Source: Bradyrhizobium diazoefficiens
Lineage (GTDB): Bacteria > Pseudomonadota > Alphaproteobacteria > Rhizobiales > Xanthobacteraceae
DNA length: 64,000 nucleotides
NCBI RefSeq assembly: GCF_018129965.1
Contig: NZ_JAFCKW010000017.1
Span: forward strand, 1 to 64,000
Direction: 5' to 3'
The translations under genes were made by a program, and so were the position numbers. The notes under the pieces are model-generated. The model was not told the origin of the DNA, ran no database searches, and was given only the letters and a program-made list of their open reading frames with translations. Shown here piece by piece: positions 1 to 11,185 of the stretch (position 1 is the first letter of the stretch; the number at the start of each line of letters is the position of its first letter).

Positions 1-65
1 TCCGGCAAACCGGGTTACAAGCCCCGGACCGATCCTGCATCATCAATGTTGTCAGTTTCGGTAAA

Positions 66-190
66 GACACGGGCTTGACCCGGGCATCCACGCCTTGCCG
101 CACGGTACGAAGAACGTGGGTGCCCGGGCCTTCGCCTCGCCGAAGCGGCTTCGGCCGCGCAGGCGGGACAAGCCCGGGCATGACGGTGTA
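66..190. repeat. Nested palindromic intergenic repeat
   Basis: This stretch is a nested inverted repeat. The outer arms GGGCTTG (71-77) and CAAGCCC (169-175) pair exactly. The inner arms CCCGGGCATCCACG (79-92) and CGTGGGTGCCCGGG (115-128) pair with one mismatch. From memory, palindromes of this wording (CGGGCTTGACCCGGGCAT and AAGCCCGGGCATGAC) recur between genes in Bradyrhizobium. No coding function is seen in bases 1-273. Confidence 0.6.
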
Positions 191-273
191 GGCATCCCGC
201 TCCTGCAACTCACTCGCGACTACGCCTGTGGATCATCGCTTGATGTTCACCTGTGGGCTGGTACATCCCCGTC

Positions 274-1665
274 ATGAGCTCACAACACAGCAAAACCTCG
301 GTCGCGGCCATCTCGATCCTGGCCAGCGGCGGCATGGCGGCGGCCAAGTTCGTGGTCGGGATCGCGATCGGCTCGCTCGCGCTGATCTCGGAAGCCCTGC
401 ATTCGTCGGTCGACCTGATCGCGACCATCATCACCTGGGCGGTGGTGCGGGTCTCCGACAAACCGGCGGATGACGAGCACCATTACGGCCACGGCAAGCT
501 GGAGAGCATTTCCGCGCTCGGCGTCACCGCCCTGCTCTACGTGCTGGCGGGCGGCATCCTGGTCGAGTCCTACAGCCGGCTGCGCGAGGGAACTCCGCCG
601 CCGACCATTTCGGCCGTGCCGTTCGTGGTGCTGGTCATCGACATCGTCGTCAACTTTTGGCGTGCCCGCGCGCTGCACCGGGCCGCGCGCGAGACCGGAA
701 GCCAGGCGCTGGCGGCCGATGCGCTTCACTTCGCCTCGGATGTCATGGGGTCCTTCGCCGTCATCGCGGGCCTGATCCTCGCCGCCATGGGCTTCTGGTG
801 GGGCGATGCGGCTGCCGCCGCCGCCGTGGCGGTCATGATCGCGCTGCTCGGCCTGCGCATGGCCGGATCGACCGTGCAGACGCTGGTCGACCGCGCGCCG
901 GAGGGCGCGCATGAAAAGGCCACGGCGGCGATCCGCGGCGTGCCCGGCGTGATCGACATCGAACGGCTGCGGGTGCGCATGGTCGGGGCCACCACCTTCA
1001 TCGACACCATCGCCAAGGTGCCGCGGACCTATCCGATCGACCGGGTCGAGGAGATCAAGCGCCAGGCACACGCGGCCGTCGATACGGCCTTCGGGGATAC
1101 CGACCTTACCTTCACCGCGGTTCCCGTCGCGCGCGACAACGAAACCGTCCGCGACCGCATCATGGTGATCGCGCATAATTCCGGCCTCGCGATCCACCAC
1201 GTCACGGTGCACGAGCTGGGACCGAGTCAGGATTCGGGAGCCAAGCTGATCGTCAGCATCGACCTTGAGGTCGACGCCGGGATGGTCCTCGAGGCCGCCC
1301 ATGACGTCGCCAACACGCTCGAGCGCAGCATCCAGGAGGAGTTCGGCGCGGACGTCGAGGTCGACGTCCATATCGAGCCACTGGAGCCGGAACTGCCGTT
1401 CGGGGTCGACGCCGCACCGGAACGGGTGCAGACCATCGCGGCCGCGCTCACCGAATATGCCGACGGCGGCGAGATCCACGACATCCATAATGTGCGCGTG
1501 CGCGACACGGATGGCGGCGAGATCGTCAACTTCCACTGCCGCGCCGCGCCGTCGATGAGCGTGATCAAGGTTCACGAGCATGTCGACGCGATCGAGCGCA
1601 GACTGCGGCGCGCGTTCCCCAGCGTGAAGCGCGTCATCAGTCACGCCGAGCCGCCGCGCACGTGA
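274..1665 (+). CDS. Cation diffusion facilitator (CDF) family transporter
   Basis: This is a membrane antiporter that would export Zn2+, Fe2+ or another divalent metal in exchange for protons. The N-terminal 200 residues carry the CDF hydrophobic segments, and the two HxxxD metal-site motifs are visible: HSSVD in TM2 and HFASD in TM5. A His-rich loop (DEHHYGHGK) follows TM2. At 463 residues it is about 150 longer than a typical CDF protein. The extra length is cytoplasmic and looks like repeated dimerisation-type alpha/beta units after residue 200, the last carrying several His and Asp residues. I chose ATG 274 (MSSQHSKTS) over an in-frame ATG seven codons upstream because the family usually begins with a short polar leader; neither has a clear Shine-Dalgarno sequence. 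The exact metal cannot be read from sequence. Confidence 0.9.
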   Translation: MSSQHSKTSVAAISILASGGMAAAKFVVGIAIGSLALISEALHSSVDLIATIITWAVVRVSDKPADDEHHYGHGKLESISALGVTALLYVLAGGILVESYSRLREGTPPPTISAVPFVVLVIDIVVNFWRARALHRAARETGSQALAADALHFASDVMGSFAVIAGLILAAMGFWWGDAAAAAAVAVMIALLGLRMAGSTVQTLVDRAPEGAHEKATAAIRGVPGVIDIERLRVRMVGATTFIDTIAKVPRTYPIDRVEEIKRQAHAAVDTAFGDTDLTFTAVPVARDNETVRDRIMVIAHNSGLAIHHVTVHELGPSQDSGAKLIVSIDLEVDAGMVLEAAHDVANTLERSIQEEFGADVEVDVHIEPLEPELPFGVDAAPERVQTIAAALTEYADGGEIHDIHNVRVRDTDGGEIVNFHCRAAPSMSVIKVHEHVDAIERRLRRAFPSVKRVISHAEPPRT

Positions 1666-1771
1666 CGCGAAACGTGCGGCAAGTCACGCGTTCTCGTTTC
1701 GGACTCATCGCAAGCGTCGAATTACGGACGCGAAGCGCGCGAACTCTCCGTTGGATAAGAATAATTTCGCG

Positions 1772-1786
1772 TTAACGTTTCGTTGA
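1772..1786. promoter_or_regulatory. CtrA-like box upstream of PleC-like kinase
   Basis: TTAA-N7-TTGA matches seven of eight fixed positions of the CtrA consensus TTAA-N7-TTAA and lies about 105 bp before the kinase start at 1890. A perfect 8-bp stem (ATCGCTTT/AAAGCGAT) lies between them near 1818-1840. This is a pattern match only. Confidence 0.3.
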
Positions 1787-1889
1787 CTCTCGACAGGCCG
1801 GGAAAACTGGATTCAAATCGCTTTGATTCGAAAGCGATGTGGGGCTGCATTCGAATCGAGTCGCAGCAGGTTTCCAGGGGGCTTAAGGC

Positions 1890-4217
<2,328 letters not shown>

Positions 4218-4647
4218 GTCGTGGACTCATCAACGTCAGTGTCCGAGACCAAGCGGAAGTCGTCCCGCTCGGGGTGCATCAAGACCCATCACCCACTTGC
4301 GATATAACGTCGGCAAAACTCTTCCGACCGTGGTCGATAACTGCGCGCGATGACAACCGATCCGGCGTGCGGCGCTCCAAGCATGACGGAATTAAGTCGG
4401 ACAGCAGAGATAAAAATATGTCTGCCTGCTGTTTTGACCGATCCAATTCGTTGCCCGGCACGTAACCACTTACGTACGGACGTTTCAGTCATCGAAACCA
4501 CCGATCGCGAGATCGGGCCCCTGTGCCACAGCTCATCTGACAATTGATCTGTCGTAATCTACCGGACCAGGGTGCGCGATGAAGCGTCTCCTTGGATCCG
4601 TGTCCATCAACTATCCGGTTGATTGATACAACAGGAGTTCAAACCCC
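4218..4647. other. Gene-free interval, lower GC
   Basis: No open reading frame here has a ribosome-binding site or family resemblance. The middle (about 4380-4460) is noticeably richer in A and T than the flanks. The last 20 bases hold the AGGAG site of the fasciclin gene. A promoter for that gene is likely in this interval, but I cannot place it. Confidence 0.5.
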
Positions 4648-5061
4648 ATGCACGATATCGTCGATACTGCGGTTGCCGCTGGCAAATTCGGAACACTCGT
4701 GGCTGCCGTCAAGGCCGCCGGCCTTGTGGAGACACTCAAGAGCGCCGGCCCGTTCACCGTGTTCGCGCCCACCGATGATGCCTTTGCCAAGCTTCCGGCC
4801 GGCACCGTCGAGGACCTGCTCAAGCCCGAGAACAAGGCGAAGCTGGTCAAGATCCTGACCTACCATGTGCTTCCCGGGAAGGTGATGGCCGCCGACATCG
4901 CCGGCAAGACGATGCACGTCAAGACCGTCGAAGGCAGTGAAGTTGCCGTCGACGCGACCTCGGGCGTGAAGGTCGATGGCGCGACCGTCGTGATCGCCGA
5001 CGTGGCCGCCACCAATGGCGTCATCCACGCGATCGATCACGTCATCATGCCGAAGCACTAA
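4648..5061 (+). CDS. Fasciclin (FAS1) domain protein
   Basis: This 137-residue protein is a single FAS1 domain. The H1 motif is seen as FTVFAPTDDAFAKLP (about residues 36-50), the central YH motif as LTYHVLPGK (about 70-78), and the H2-like end as NGVIHAIDHVIMP. FAS1 domains mediate adhesion or ligand binding and are normally secreted. Here the start is fixed by an in-frame TGA 24 bp upstream and by AGGAG 8 bases before ATG 4648, so the protein has no signal peptide. It is therefore probably cytoplasmic or exported by an unrecognised route. It stands alone between the PleC-like kinase and the formate dehydrogenase region. The family call is secure; the role is unknown. Confidence 0.88.
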   Translation: MHDIVDTAVAAGKFGTLVAAVKAAGLVETLKSAGPFTVFAPTDDAFAKLPAGTVEDLLKPENKAKLVKILTYHVLPGKVMAADIAGKTMHVKTVEGSEVAVDATSGVKVDGATVVIADVAATNGVIHAIDHVIMPKH

Positions 5062-5136
5062 GCATACCCGAGGTCTGGACGGCATCCGCCAGCCGGATGC
5101 CGTCCGGTTCACGCCCGCCTGCGGTCCTGATGACCG

Positions 5137-6030
5137 CTACGCCTGCAGCGAGGGCGCGACGTCGCGCGCGACGTTGACCAGCGCCGCGATCAGCGGCGTC
5201 ATCGGATCGCGCTGCGGGATCACCATGCCGATGCTGTAATTGACATCGGGATCGGTGATCGGGATCGAGCGCACCGTATCCGAGAGTCCGAGCGTCTCGG
5301 CCAGCTTGGCCGGCATCACGCTCGCCCAGCGTCCGGTCTTCACGTGCGTGAACAGCACGAGCAGTGAGTTCGACGTCAAGGTCGGCGTCGCCTCCGCGCC
5401 GACCGAGCGCAAGGCGCGGTCGATGATACGTCGGTTCTGCATGTCGGGCGTGAGCAGGCACAGCGGCACTTGCCCGACCTCCTTCCAAGTCACGGTGTCG
5501 CGGTCGCCGAACATCCCGTCCGGCGCGGTCAGGAGGCGATAGCTCTCGCTGTAGAGCGGAATGGTGCGGACCTTGCCGATCGGCTCGTTCTCGATATAGG
5601 TCAGCCCCGCATCGACCTCGAGATTTTCGAGCAGTCCCAGCACCTCGGACGAGGTGGTGGAGCGGATGCTGAAACGCACTTCGGGATGCCGGGCACGGAA
5701 CGGCGTCGTCAGCGCAGCAACCATGCCGAGAACGGTCGGGACCGCGGCGATACGAATCTCGCCGGAGAGCTGATGCTTCAGCCCGTTGATCTCGTCGCGC
5801 ATCGCGCGGGTGTCGCCCACGATCCGCCGCGCCCAGTCCAGCGCCCGCTCGCCCTCGGGCGTAAAGCCCTGGAAGCGGGATCCGCGCTGGACCAGCATCA
5901 CGCCGAGGATCTCCTCGAGCTGCTTCAGCCCGGTCGACATGGTGGGCTGGGTGACGCCGCAAGCCTCCGCCGCGCGACCGAAATGCCGCTCTTTCGCCAG
6001 CGCCAGCAGCAGTTCAAGCTTGTCGATCAA
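5137..6030 (-). CDS. fdsR: LysR-family regulator, probable regulator of formate dehydrogenase
   Basis: This is a 297-residue LysR-type transcription factor. The N-terminal helix-turn-helix spans about residues 14-40 (HFGRAAEACGVTQPTMSTGL), and an effector-binding domain runs from about residue 90 to the end. It is transcribed away from fdsG across a 225-bp gap, the usual place for the pathway regulator. In other fds systems a LysR protein (FdsR) responds to formate. Its sequence also resembles the OxyR-like subgroup, but no clear peroxide-sensing Cys pair is visible. The start is TTG at 6030, with GAGGGGAC placed 6 bases upstream. Function is inferred from position. Confidence 0.8.
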   Translation of the reverse strand: MIDKLELLLALAKERHFGRAAEACGVTQPTMSTGLKQLEEILGVMLVQRGSRFQGFTPEGERALDWARRIVGDTRAMRDEINGLKHQLSGEIRIAAVPTVLGMVAALTTPFRARHPEVRFSIRSTTSSEVLGLLENLEVDAGLTYIENEPIGKVRTIPLYSESYRLLTAPDGMFGDRDTVTWKEVGQVPLCLLTPDMQNRRIIDRALRSVGAEATPTLTSNSLLVLFTHVKTGRWASVMPAKLAETLGLSDTVRSIPITDPDVNYSIGMVIPQRDPMTPLIAALVNVARDVAPSLQA

Positions 6031-6120
6031 CCGGACGTCCCCTCGGATTCCCTCGTGGCATACAAGCTAGCACGCCCGGTCCCTGCCAACACGCAAAAAC
6101 CGGGCGGGACACGTGCCGTT

Positions 6121-6177
6121 CGATTGCAATTCCGTATCGATCGATTGCCTTCGCCGATCGATCTGAATTCGCAATCG
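6121..6177. promoter_or_regulatory. Long dyad in the fdsR-fdsG intergenic region, candidate operator
   Basis: CGATTGCAATTC (6121-6132) is mirrored by GAATTCGCAATCG (6165-6177) with one inserted base. Inside it lies a second pair, ATCGATCGAT and GATCGATC. The dyad sits between the divergent fdsR and fdsG genes, where LysR regulators usually bind. The link to FdsR is inference. Confidence 0.45.
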
Positions 6178-6255
6178 CAGCATGAGACAGCTTTATTGAT
6201 CTTCGAACGATTCCAAATAGTTTGCACGGAAGGGACGCTCAATCTGAGAACAACA

Positions 6256-6744
6256 ATGACAGCGGTTTACGAGCCTTGTTACGAGCCTTGGGACGAGACG
6301 CGCGGGGCCGAGATCATCGCCGAACATGCCGGGCAGGAAGGCGCGACACTGGTCATTCTTCATGCGCTTCAGCAAGCGTTCGGCTACGTGCCGGAGGCGG
6401 CGATCCCCATGGTGGCGCAGGCGCTGAATCTGTCGCGGGCCGAGGTGCATGGCGTCTTCACCTTCTACCACGATTTCCGCCACAAGCCGGCCGGCCGCCA
6501 TGTGCTGAAACTGTGCCGCGCGGAGGCCTGCCAGTCCATGGGCGGCGATGCGCTCGCCGCGCGCGCCGAGGCGAAGCTCGGGGTGACGCTCGGCAACACG
6601 ACCGCCGATGATCGCGTCACGCTGGAGCCGATCTACTGCCTCGGCCTGTGCGCGACCGCGCCGTCCGCGATGCTCGATGGCCGCCTCATCGGCCGGCTCG
6701 ACGAGAAGCGCCTCGATGCACTGGTTGCGGAGGCCCAGCGATGA
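6256..6744 (+). CDS. fdsG: NAD-dependent formate dehydrogenase, gamma subunit
   Basis: This is the small [2Fe-2S] subunit (162 residues) of the cytosolic molybdenum formate dehydrogenase, a homologue of NuoE. The four cluster cysteines are visible as CRAEAC (about residue 88) and CLGLC (about residue 129). The subunit passes electrons between the FdsA iron-sulfur chain and FMN in FdsB. ATG 6256 was chosen because family homology begins right after it (AEIIAEHAGQEGATLVILHA); the reading frame stays open far upstream but has no family similarity there. Its stop overlaps the fdsB start (ATGA), implying translational coupling. Confidence 0.93.
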   Translation: MTAVYEPCYEPWDETRGAEIIAEHAGQEGATLVILHALQQAFGYVPEAAIPMVAQALNLSRAEVHGVFTFYHDFRHKPAGRHVLKLCRAEACQSMGGDALAARAEAKLGVTLGNTTADDRVTLEPIYCLGLCATAPSAMLDGRLIGRLDEKRLDALVAEAQR

Positions 6745-8297
6745 GCATGCGTCTGTTCGTTTCGCACGATGCCGGTGCGTTGGCCGTCGGCGCCGATGAG
6801 GTTGCGCTGGCGCTGCAGCAGGCTGCGGCCAGGCGTGGCGTGGCGATCGAGATCGTCAGGACCGGTTCGCGCGGCCTGTACTGGCTGGAGCCGCTGGTCG
6901 AGGTCGCGACGCCCGAGGGGCGGATCGCCTACGGCCCGGTGACCGAGAACGATGTCCCCTCCCTGCTCGACGCGCTCGCCGGCAACACGCCGCACCCGCT
7001 GCAACTGGGGGCAACCGACGATATCCCCTGGCTGAAGCGCCAGACCCGCCTCACCTTCGCCCGCTGCGGCGTCATCGACCCGCGCTCGCTCGACGACTAC
7101 CTCGCCCATGGCGGCTACAAGGGCCTGGAGCGTGCGCTGTCGCTCGGCGCCGAGGCGATCCTGAACGAAGTGACCGCATCCGGCCTGCGCGGTCGCGGCG
7201 GCGCGGGCTTCCCGACCGGCATCAAGTGGAAGACGGTCGCGCAGGCCAAGGCGGACCGCAAATTCATCGTCTGCAACGCCGACGAAGGCGACAGCGGAAC
7301 CTTCGCCGACCGCATGATCATGGAGGGCGATCCCTTCCTGATCATCGAGGGCATGACGATTGCGGGCATCACGGTCGGCGCTACCAAAGGCTACATCTAC
7401 ACCCGCAGCGAATATCCGCATGCGATCGAGGCCATGAATGCCGCCATCATTGCGGCCAGGCGCGCCGGCTATCTCGGAACCCGTATCGGCGGATCCGCTT
7501 ACGATTTCGATCTCGAGGTCCGCGTCGGTGCCGGCGCCTATGTCTGCGGCGAAGAGACCGCGCTGCTGGAGAGCCTCGAGGGCCGTCGCGGCATCGTGCG
7601 CGCCAAGCCGCCGCTGCCGGCCCATCACGGCCTGTTCGGCAAGCCGACAGCCATCAACAACATCCTGTCGCTGGCAGCCATCCCCTTCATCCTCGCCGAG
7701 GGCGCCAAGACCTATGCGGATTACGGCATGGGCCGCTCGCGCGGCACGATGCCGATCCAGCTTGCCGGCAATCTTCGCTATGGCGGGCTGTTCGAGACGG
7801 CGTTCGGCGTCACGCTCGGCGAACTCGTCGACGACATCGGCGGCGGCACGTTCACGGGTCGTCCGGTTCGCGCCGCGCAGGTCGGCGGCCCGCTCGGCGC
7901 CTATTTTCCGCGCGCGCTGTTCGACACGCCGTTCGACTACGAGGCCTTCGCCGCACGCGACGGCCTGATCGGCCATGGCGGCATCGTCGTGTTCGACGAC
8001 AGCGTCGACATGCGCAAGCAGGCGCGCTTCGCCATGGAGTTCTGCGCCATCGAATCCTGCGGCAAGTGCACGCCCTGCCGGATCGGCTCGACCCGCGGCG
8101 TCGAGACCATCGAGAAGATCATCCGCGGCGAGCGCATCAGCGAAAACCTCGCGCTGGTCGAAGACCTCTGCAACACCATGAAATTCGGCTCGCTCTGCGC
8201 ACTCGGCGGCTTCACGCCCTACCCGGTGCTCAGCGCGTTGAGGCACTTCCGGGAGGATTTTCTCCCGGCGCCCACCACGCTTCAGGCCGCGGAATAG
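6741..8297 (+). CDS. fdsB: NAD-dependent formate dehydrogenase, beta subunit
   Basis: This 518-residue NuoF-like flavoprotein oxidises the iron-sulfur chain and reduces NAD+. The N-terminal thioredoxin-like part (about 1-110) precedes the FMN/NADH fold with RGRGGAGFPTGIKWK (about residues 150-164) and CGEETALLES. The N3-type [4Fe-4S] site is ESCGKCTPCRIGS (about 435-447), completed by a downstream Cys (GSLCALGG). It starts at ATG 6741, overlapping the fdsG stop, and is followed by fdsA after 10 bp. Length and all cofactor motifs are intact. Confidence 0.94.
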   Translation: MSMRLFVSHDAGALAVGADEVALALQQAAARRGVAIEIVRTGSRGLYWLEPLVEVATPEGRIAYGPVTENDVPSLLDALAGNTPHPLQLGATDDIPWLKRQTRLTFARCGVIDPRSLDDYLAHGGYKGLERALSLGAEAILNEVTASGLRGRGGAGFPTGIKWKTVAQAKADRKFIVCNADEGDSGTFADRMIMEGDPFLIIEGMTIAGITVGATKGYIYTRSEYPHAIEAMNAAIIAARRAGYLGTRIGGSAYDFDLEVRVGAGAYVCGEETALLESLEGRRGIVRAKPPLPAHHGLFGKPTAINNILSLAAIPFILAEGAKTYADYGMGRSRGTMPIQLAGNLRYGGLFETAFGVTLGELVDDIGGGTFTGRPVRAAQVGGPLGAYFPRALFDTPFDYEAFAARDGLIGHGGIVVFDDSVDMRKQARFAMEFCAIESCGKCTPCRIGSTRGVETIEKIIRGERISENLALVEDLCNTMKFGSLCALGGFTPYPVLSALRHFREDFLPAPTTLQAAE

Positions 8298-8307
8298 GAG
8301 AACGACG

Positions 8308-11181
8308 ATGTCTCTGATCGAAGAAATCGACTACGGCACCCCGCGCTCCAAATCGACGACGATGGTGACGCTGACCATCGACGGCAACGAGGTCACGGTG
8401 CCCGAGGGCACCTCCATCATGCGGGCCGCGATGGACGCGGGCCACCAGATCCCGAAACTGTGTGCGACCGACATGGTCGACGCCTACGGCTCCTGCCGGC
8501 TCTGCGTGGTCGAGATCGAGGGCCGCGCCGGCACGCCGGCCTCGTGCACCTCGCCCGTGATGCCCGGCCTCGTCGTGCACACCCAGAGCGAACGCCTGAA
8601 GAAGCTGCGCAAGGGCGTGATGGAGCTCTACATCTCCGACCATCCGCTCGACTGCCTCACCTGTGGCGCCAACGGCGATTGCGAATTGCAGGACATGGCC
8701 GGTGCCGTCGGCCTGCGCGAGGTGCGCTACGGCTATGAGGGCGAGAACCACGTCTTCGCGAAATCCCATGGCGAGATCAACCCCGCCTGGATGCCGAAGG
8801 ACGAGTCCAACCCCTACTTCACCTATGATCCCTCCAAGTGCATCGTCTGCTCGCGCTGCGTCCGTGCCTGCGAAGAGGTGCAGGGCACGTTCGCGCTGAC
8901 GATCTCCGGCCGCGGTTTCGACAGCCGCGTTTCGCCCGGCATGAGCGAGAGCTTCCTCGGCTCCGAATGCGTCTCCTGCGGCGCCTGCGTCCAAGCCTGT
9001 CCGACCGCGACGCTGACCGAGAAGTCGGTGATCGAAATCGGCCAGCCCGAGCATTCCGTCGTCACCACCTGCGCCTATTGCGGCGTCGGCTGCGCCTTCA
9101 AGGCGGAGATGCGCGGCGAGGAAGTCGTGCGCATGGTGCCCTACAAGGACGGCAAGGCCAATCGCGGCCATTCCTGCGTCAAGGGCCGCTTCGCCTGGGG
9201 CTACACCAACCACAAGGAGCGCATCCTCAAGCCGATGATCCGCGAGCGGATCGAGGATCCCTGGCGCGAAGTCCCCTGGGACGAGGCGTTCAGGTTCGCC
9301 GCCGCGAAAATGCGCGGCATCCAGAAGAAATACGGCCGCGACGCCATCGGCGGCATTACCTCGTCCCGCTGCACCAACGAGGAAACCTATCTGGTGCAGA
9401 AGCTGATCCGCGCCGGCTTCGGCAACAACAATGTCGACACCTGCGCCCGCGTCTGCCACTCGCCCACGGGCTATGGCCTCTCGCAGACCTTCGGCACATC
9501 CGCCGGTACGCAGGATTTCGACTCGGTGGAGGACACCGACGTCGCCGTCATCATCGGCGCCAATCCGGCCTCGGCCCATCCGGTGTTCGCCTCGCGCCTG
9601 AAGAAGCGGTTGCGCCAGGGCGCCAAGCTGATCGTGATCGATCCGCGCCGCACCGAAATGGTGGAATCGCCGCATGTGAAGGCGCTGCATTTGCCGCTGA
9701 TGCCGGGCACCAACGTGGCCGTCGTGACCGCGCTGGCGCATGTCATCGTCACCGAAGGCCTCGTCAACGAAGCCTTCGTGCGCGAGCGCTGCGACTGGAG
9801 CGAGTTCGAGGAATGGGCGGCCTTCGTCGCCCAGCCCAGGCACAGCCCCGAAGCGACTGCGATCCTGACCGGCGTCGATCCGAAGGACCTGCGCGAAGCC
9901 GCCCGCATCTACGCCACCGGCGGCAACGGCGCGATCTATTACGGCCTCGGCGTCACCGAGCACAGCCAGGGCTCGACCACGGTGATCGCGATCGCGAACC
10001 TCGCGATGGCAACCGGCAATATCGGCCGTCCCGGCGTCGGCGTGAACCCGCTGCGCGGCCAGAACAACGTGCAGGGCTCGTGCGACATGGGCTCTTTCCC
10101 GCACGAGCTGCCGGGCTATCGCCACATCTCGGGCGATGCCGTGCGCGACCAGTTCGAGGCGCTCTGGAACGTCAAGCTCAACCCGGAACCGGGCCTGCGC
10201 ATTCCCAACATGTTCGACGCCGCGATCGAAGGCTCGTTCATGGGCATCTACGTGCAGGGCGAGGACATCCTCCAGTCCGATCCCAACACAAAGCATGTGG
10301 TGGCCGCGCTGTCCGCGATGGAGTGCGTGATCGTCCACGACCTCTTCCTGAACGAGACCGCGAACTACGCCCACGTCTTCCTGCCCGGCTCGAGCTTCCT
10401 CGAGAAGGACGGCACCTTCACCAACGCCGAACGCCGCATCCAGCGGGTGCGCAAGGTGATGTCGCCCAAGAACGGCATGGCCGACTGGGAGGTCACGATC
10501 GGCCTCGCCAGGGCGATGGGCTTCGAGATGAACTACAGCCATCCGTCCGAGATCATGGACGAGATCGCGGCGCTGACACCCACCTTTGCCGGCGTCTCCT
10601 ACGCCAAGCTCGACGAACTCGGCTCGGTGCAGTGGCCCTGCAACGAGAAGGCGCCGGAAGGCACGCCGGTGATGCATATCGACGGTTTCGTTCGCGGCAA
10701 GGGCAAGTTCATCGTGACCGAATATGTCGCGACCGACGAGCGCACCGGTCCCCGCTTCCCGCTGCTGCTCACCACGGGCCGCATCCTCAGCCAGTACAAT
10801 GTCGGCGCACAGACGCGGCGCACCGAGAACGTGGTCTGGCATGCCGAGGACCGGCTGGAGATCCACCCCCATGATGCCGAGCTGCGCGGCGTGCGCGACG
10901 GCGACTGGGTGCGGCTGACGAGCCGCGCGGGCGAGACCACGCTGCGCGCGGAGATCACCGACCGCGTGTCGCCGGGGGTCGTCTATACGACCTTCCATCA
11001 CCCGGACACGCAGGCCAACGTCATCACCACCGACTATTCGGACTGGGCCACCAACTGTCCCGAATACAAGGTCACGGCGGTGCAGATCTCGCCGTCGAAC
11101 GGCCCGTCCGACTGGCAGAAGACCTATGACGCGCAGGCGCGGCACTCCCGCCGCATCGCCGCTGCAGAGGCTGCGGAGTAG
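8308..11181 (+). CDS. fdsA: NAD-dependent formate dehydrogenase, alpha (molybdenum) subunit
   Basis: This 957-residue catalytic subunit oxidises formate to CO2 at a bis-molybdopterin guanine dinucleotide cofactor. In order it has an N-terminal [2Fe-2S] domain (CRLC near residue 69), a His/Cys [4Fe-4S] site (HPLDCLTCGANGDC), two ferredoxin-type clusters (CIVCSRCVRAC and CVSCGACVQACP), then the molybdopterin oxidoreductase domain opening with CAYCGVGC. The active-site pair is Cys383-His384 in DTCARVCHSPTG, so this is the cysteine form and not the selenocysteine form. An AGGAG site precedes ATG 8308. The enzyme lets the cell draw NADH from formate, for example from C1 metabolism or to support autotrophy. 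Confidence 0.95.
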   Translation: MSLIEEIDYGTPRSKSTTMVTLTIDGNEVTVPEGTSIMRAAMDAGHQIPKLCATDMVDAYGSCRLCVVEIEGRAGTPASCTSPVMPGLVVHTQSERLKKLRKGVMELYISDHPLDCLTCGANGDCELQDMAGAVGLREVRYGYEGENHVFAKSHGEINPAWMPKDESNPYFTYDPSKCIVCSRCVRACEEVQGTFALTISGRGFDSRVSPGMSESFLGSECVSCGACVQACPTATLTEKSVIEIGQPEHSVVTTCAYCGVGCAFKAEMRGEEVVRMVPYKDGKANRGHSCVKGRFAWGYTNHKERILKPMIRERIEDPWREVPWDEAFRFAAAKMRGIQKKYGRDAIGGITSSRCTNEETYLVQKLIRAGFGNNNVDTCARVCHSPTGYGLSQTFGTSAGTQDFDSVEDTDVAVIIGANPASAHPVFASRLKKRLRQGAKLIVIDPRRTEMVESPHVKALHLPLMPGTNVAVVTALAHVIVTEGLVNEAFVRERCDWSEFEEWAAFVAQPRHSPEATAILTGVDPKDLREAARIYATGGNGAIYYGLGVTEHSQGSTTVIAIANLAMATGNIGRPGVGVNPLRGQNNVQGSCDMGSFPHELPGYRHISGDAVRDQFEALWNVKLNPEPGLRIPNMFDAAIEGSFMGIYVQGEDILQSDPNTKHVVAALSAMECVIVHDLFLNETANYAHVFLPGSSFLEKDGTFTNAERRIQRVRKVMSPKNGMADWEVTIGLARAMGFEMNYSHPSEIMDEIAALTPTFAGVSYAKLDELGSVQWPCNEKAPEGTPVMHIDGFVRGKGKFIVTEYVATDERTGPRFPLLLTTGRILSQYNVGAQTRRTENVVWHAEDRLEIHPHDAELRGVRDGDWVRLTSRAGETTLRAEITDRVSPGVVYTTFHHPDTQANVITTDYSDWATNCPEYKVTAVQISPSNGPSDWQKTYDAQARHSRRIAAAEAAE

Positions 11182-11185
11182 CGGC

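Noticed and set aside
4289..4547. Short overlapping frames of 60-84 codons on both strands
   Set aside because: None has a ribosome site or biased codon use, and they overlap one another.
5470..6255. N-terminal extension of the fdsG frame
   Set aside because: This part is antisense to fdsR and unlike any FdsG; homology begins after ATG 6256.
9451..9459. Selenocysteine in formate dehydrogenase
   Set aside because: The active-site codon is TGC (Cys383), not TGA, so no recoding is needed.
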